The notes under the pieces: model-generated
Seen by the model: the letters and a program-made list of their open reading frames with translations, nothing else
Told to the model about the DNA's origin: nothing
The model's database searches: none
NCBI GenBank assembly: GCA_902494545.1
Contig: CABUTP010000075.1
Coordinates: forward strand, 1-7,229
DNA: 7,229 bases
DNA from: an uncultured Collinsella sp.
GTDB lineage: Bacteria; Actinomycetota; Coriobacteriia; Coriobacteriales; Coriobacteriaceae
Direction of reading: 5' to 3'
Translations under genes and position numbers: made by a program
In this document: one piece after another, positions 5,598-7,229 of the stretch
How positions within the stretch are numbered: the stretch's first letter is position 1
Layout of the letters: the number at the start of each line of letters is the position of its first letter

Positions 5598-6641
5598 TTA
5601 GCGCTTGCGGGGGACGAGTTTGGTGCGGCGCAGGTGGATCATCTCGGCAGCGATGGAGATGGCGATCTCTTCGGGATCCTCTGCCTGAATGGCAACGCCA
5701 ATCGGCAGGTGCAGCTCGTCAATCTGGTCCTGCGTAAAGCCCTCCTGCTCCAGGCGGGCGCGCACAAACGCCGTCTTGCGGCGCGAGCCCAAGCAGCCCA
5801 GATAGGCGGGTTTGGCGCGCATGGCCTGAATCACCACGTCGATATCGGACTTGTGGCCCGCTGTGGCCACGACCACCAAGTCGCGCGGGCCGATGGGACA
5901 CAGCTCGCTCAGGTTCTTGTAATCGACCAGACGACGGTCGTAGACACCGGGCACCCAATCGGGGGTCAGCGTGCCGGGACGGTCGTCGCACGTCACGACG
6001 GCAAAGCCCGCCGCCGTGAGCACCCGCGCCGTCGCGGCGCCCACGTGGCCGCAGCCAAAGATGTAGGTCAGGCCCTCGGGGCAGAGCGTCTCGATGTGCG
6101 CCGCGGGGATTTCGGAGGCCGCGTTGGTATAGGTGACCTTACTCCCCTCCTCCACCAGCGAAATCCCGGGGCAGCCCGCAATGGTGCGGCGCGATTCCTC
6201 GCCATGGTACTCGGCCACATCGCCCTCGAGCGCGCTCGCGATAAATGGCTCAAAGTCGATGGTGAAGTCACCGATGCGGCGATATGCCAGAACATCGGCA
6301 ATCTCTTGGAACAACGGCGCCCGGGTCGCGTCCAGGTGCAGATAGCACAGACAGATAGCTCCGCCGCAGATCATGCCGGTATCGGAGTTCTCGCCGCCCA
6401 TGGTGTAGCGGACCAGGCGCGATTGCCCTGCGGCCAGCAGCTCGCGCGCCTCGCCCAGCGCAAAGAGCTCGATCTTGCCGCCGCCGATGGTGCCCGCTTG
6501 GCTGCCATCGGCAAAGACGGTCATCCAGGCGCCCACGCCGCGCGGCGATGACCCTGCCGTGCCGGCAACTACCACCAGCTCGCACGTCTTACCGGCCTTC
6601 AGAGCACCAAGCGCTGCATTCACCACATCGAGCTTTTCCAT
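5598..6641 (-). CDS. XdhC/CoxI-family molybdenum hydroxylase maturation protein
   Basis: XdhC-family proteins bind molybdenum cofactor, protect it and help its sulfuration and insertion into xanthine-dehydrogenase-type hydroxylases. The 347 residues show both halves of the family. The XdhC/CoxI N-terminal domain has TAGSSPRGVGAWM (28-40), GTIGGGKIE (50-58) and the conserved CGG (92-94). The C-terminal Rossmann domain has FGCGHVGAATA (195-205) with GxGxxG at 196-201, acidic CDDRP (218-222), ATAGHKSDIDV (259-269), LGCLGSRRKTA (281-291) and PIGVAIQAEDPEEIAISIAAE (313-333). ATG at 6641 has AGGA upstream and lies 9 nt after the yqeB-like stop codon, implying one operon. The target enzyme is not in the window. 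In E. coli-type genomes related proteins are annotated xdhC or yqeB, so I give no symbol. Confidence 0.93.
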   Translation of the reverse strand: MEKLDVVNAALGALKAGKTCELVVVAGTAGSSPRGVGAWMTVFADGSQAGTIGGGKIELFALGEARELLAAGQSRLVRYTMGGENSDTGMICGGAICLCYLHLDATRAPLFQEIADVLAYRRIGDFTIDFEPFIASALEGDVAEYHGEESRRTIAGCPGISLVEEGSKVTYTNAASEIPAAHIETLCPEGLTYIFGCGHVGAATARVLTAAGFAVVTCDDRPGTLTPDWVPGVYDRRLVDYKNLSELCPIGPRDLVVVATAGHKSDIDVVIQAMRAKPAYLGCLGSRRKTAFVRARLEQEGFTQDQIDELHLPIGVAIQAEDPEEIAISIAAEMIHLRRTKLVPRKR

Positions 6642-6650
6642 TGCAATTTC

Positions 6651-7229
6651 CTATCCCTGGAACACACCGGTAAGCATAGCGAGTGCCTCCAGCACGCCGC
6701 CGCCGACCGACGTCGCCTTGTCCGAAATGTAGTTGATATAGCTGGCATCGCCGCGCGGATCGACGTCGGCACATTTAAAGCCCTCGGTCACCTGAACGCC
6801 GTCGGCCAAAAGACCGCGCAAGCAGCCGTCAATCTGCGTGACCATGGGCGTATCGCCCGCGTAGCCAATTACGTCTCCGGCACTCACGATGTCGCCGATC
6901 GCGCGGTCGGACCTAAACACGCCGGCGGCGGGACTGTGAATAACGCGCTCCTTGCCATAGCCGGCGATCACACCCGGCACGCCCGTATTGGGCTGGGGCG
7001 AGCCCTGGGTGATGACGCGGCCGAGGAAATGCCCACGCATGGTCTCGACCACGGCGTCGCAATCGACCGGCGCGGTAAAGCCCGGCCCCACGGCGATGAC
7101 GACAGGCGCCATATCGCGTGTGGTGCCCAAGTTGCGCTTAGCCAGAATCGCGTCGACCACGGCAGCGGGTTTCAGTTCGTCGAGCATCTTGGCCTGGGGG
7201 TCTACCACAACGGCGACGTCTCCGGCCTC
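6651..7229 (-). CDS. yqeB: Selenium-dependent molybdenum hydroxylase system protein (EF2563/YqeB type), 5' end outside window
   Basis: The frame is open to the window edge: seven codons (EAGDVAV) precede the first internal GTG at 7208, so that GTG is not the true start. The 192 visible residues match the EF2563-type family linked by comparative genomics to selenium-dependent molybdenum hydroxylases. Roughly 70-80 N-terminal residues, normally including a glycine-rich GAGD-type motif, should be missing. Visible landmarks, counted from the edge, are VDPQAK, DAILAKRNLGT, VGPGF (47-51), ETMRGH (62-67), PNTGVPG (80-86), DVDPRG (155-160) and SDKATSVGGGVLEA near the end. Residues about 99-150 have two repeats resembling a lipoyl/biotinyl-like fold without the acceptor lysine. 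Its biochemical reaction is not established. It stands directly upstream of the xdhC-family gene and is presumably cotranscribed. Confidence 0.88.
   Translation of the reverse strand, partial: EAGDVAVVVDPQAKMLDELKPAAVVDAILAKRNLGTTRDMAPVVIAVGPGFTAPVDCDAVVETMRGHFLGRVITQGSPQPNTGVPGVIAGYGKERVIHSPAAGVFRSDRAIGDIVSAGDVIGYAGDTPMVTQIDGCLRGLLADGVQVTEGFKCADVDPRGDASYINYISDKATSVGGGVLEALAMLTGVFQG

Noticed and set aside
5586..6551. Plus-strand open frame of 321 codons antisense to xdhC
   Set aside because: The minus-strand frame has the complete XdhC motif set; the plus frame is a low-information shadow.
6651..7208. GTG at 7208 as the start of the yqeB-like gene
   Set aside because: The frame stays open to the window edge with family-like residues before it, and the glycine-rich N-terminus expected of the family would be lost.
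1..7229. CRISPR arrays, tRNA or rRNA genes, insertion sequences
   Set aside because: The few non-coding gaps were read on both strands; none shows spaced direct repeats, a cloverleaf, rRNA-like sequence or a transposase.

Overview
The window is a chromosomal segment of a GC-rich bacterium in which every convincing gene lies on the minus strand, so transcription runs right to left. Gene content suggests a high-GC Gram-positive, most likely a Coriobacteriia (Collinsella-like) anaerobe. The clues are a zinc-ribbon S14, a zinc-binding adenylate kinase with a very short LID, the secY-adk linkage, and a selenium-dependent molybdenum-hydroxylase accessory gene. The lineage is an inference from recalled protein character and was not searched.

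Right part (5598-7229): two genes 9 nt apart. The first is the 3' part of an EF2563/YqeB-type 'selenium-dependent molybdenum hydroxylase system' gene, which runs off the window. The second is a complete XdhC/CoxI-family gene. Together they suggest maturation of a molybdenum hydroxylase whose structural genes are not in the window.

Middle (5287-5597, 311 bases without a gene): a large hairpin with perfect 21-bp arms and a T-run, read as the terminator of the xdhC unit and possibly a dispersed palindromic repeat. It is followed by a tandem 8-mer, a sigma70-like promoter and a leader of about 130 nt for rplE.

Left part (1-5286): the distal spc operon in the order rplE-rpsN(type Z)-rpsH-rplF-rplR-rpsE-rpmD-rplO-secY-adk, with adk cut by the window edge. 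It makes ribosomal proteins of both subunits, the SecY translocon channel and adenylate kinase. Most genes are tightly spaced with strong Shine-Dalgarno sequences. Three junctions (rplE/rpsN, rpsN/rpsH, rplF/rplR) instead have longer spacers containing hairpins without an adjacent U-tract.

The main oddity is architectural. Upstream of rplE one would normally find rplX, rplN and rpsQ. Here the S10-spc superoperon is broken before rplE, which has its own promoter next to unrelated molybdenum-enzyme genes. I found no clearly new defence, mobile or RNA-guided system. The most notable unexplained elements are the 21-bp-arm palindrome and the hairpins between ribosomal genes.
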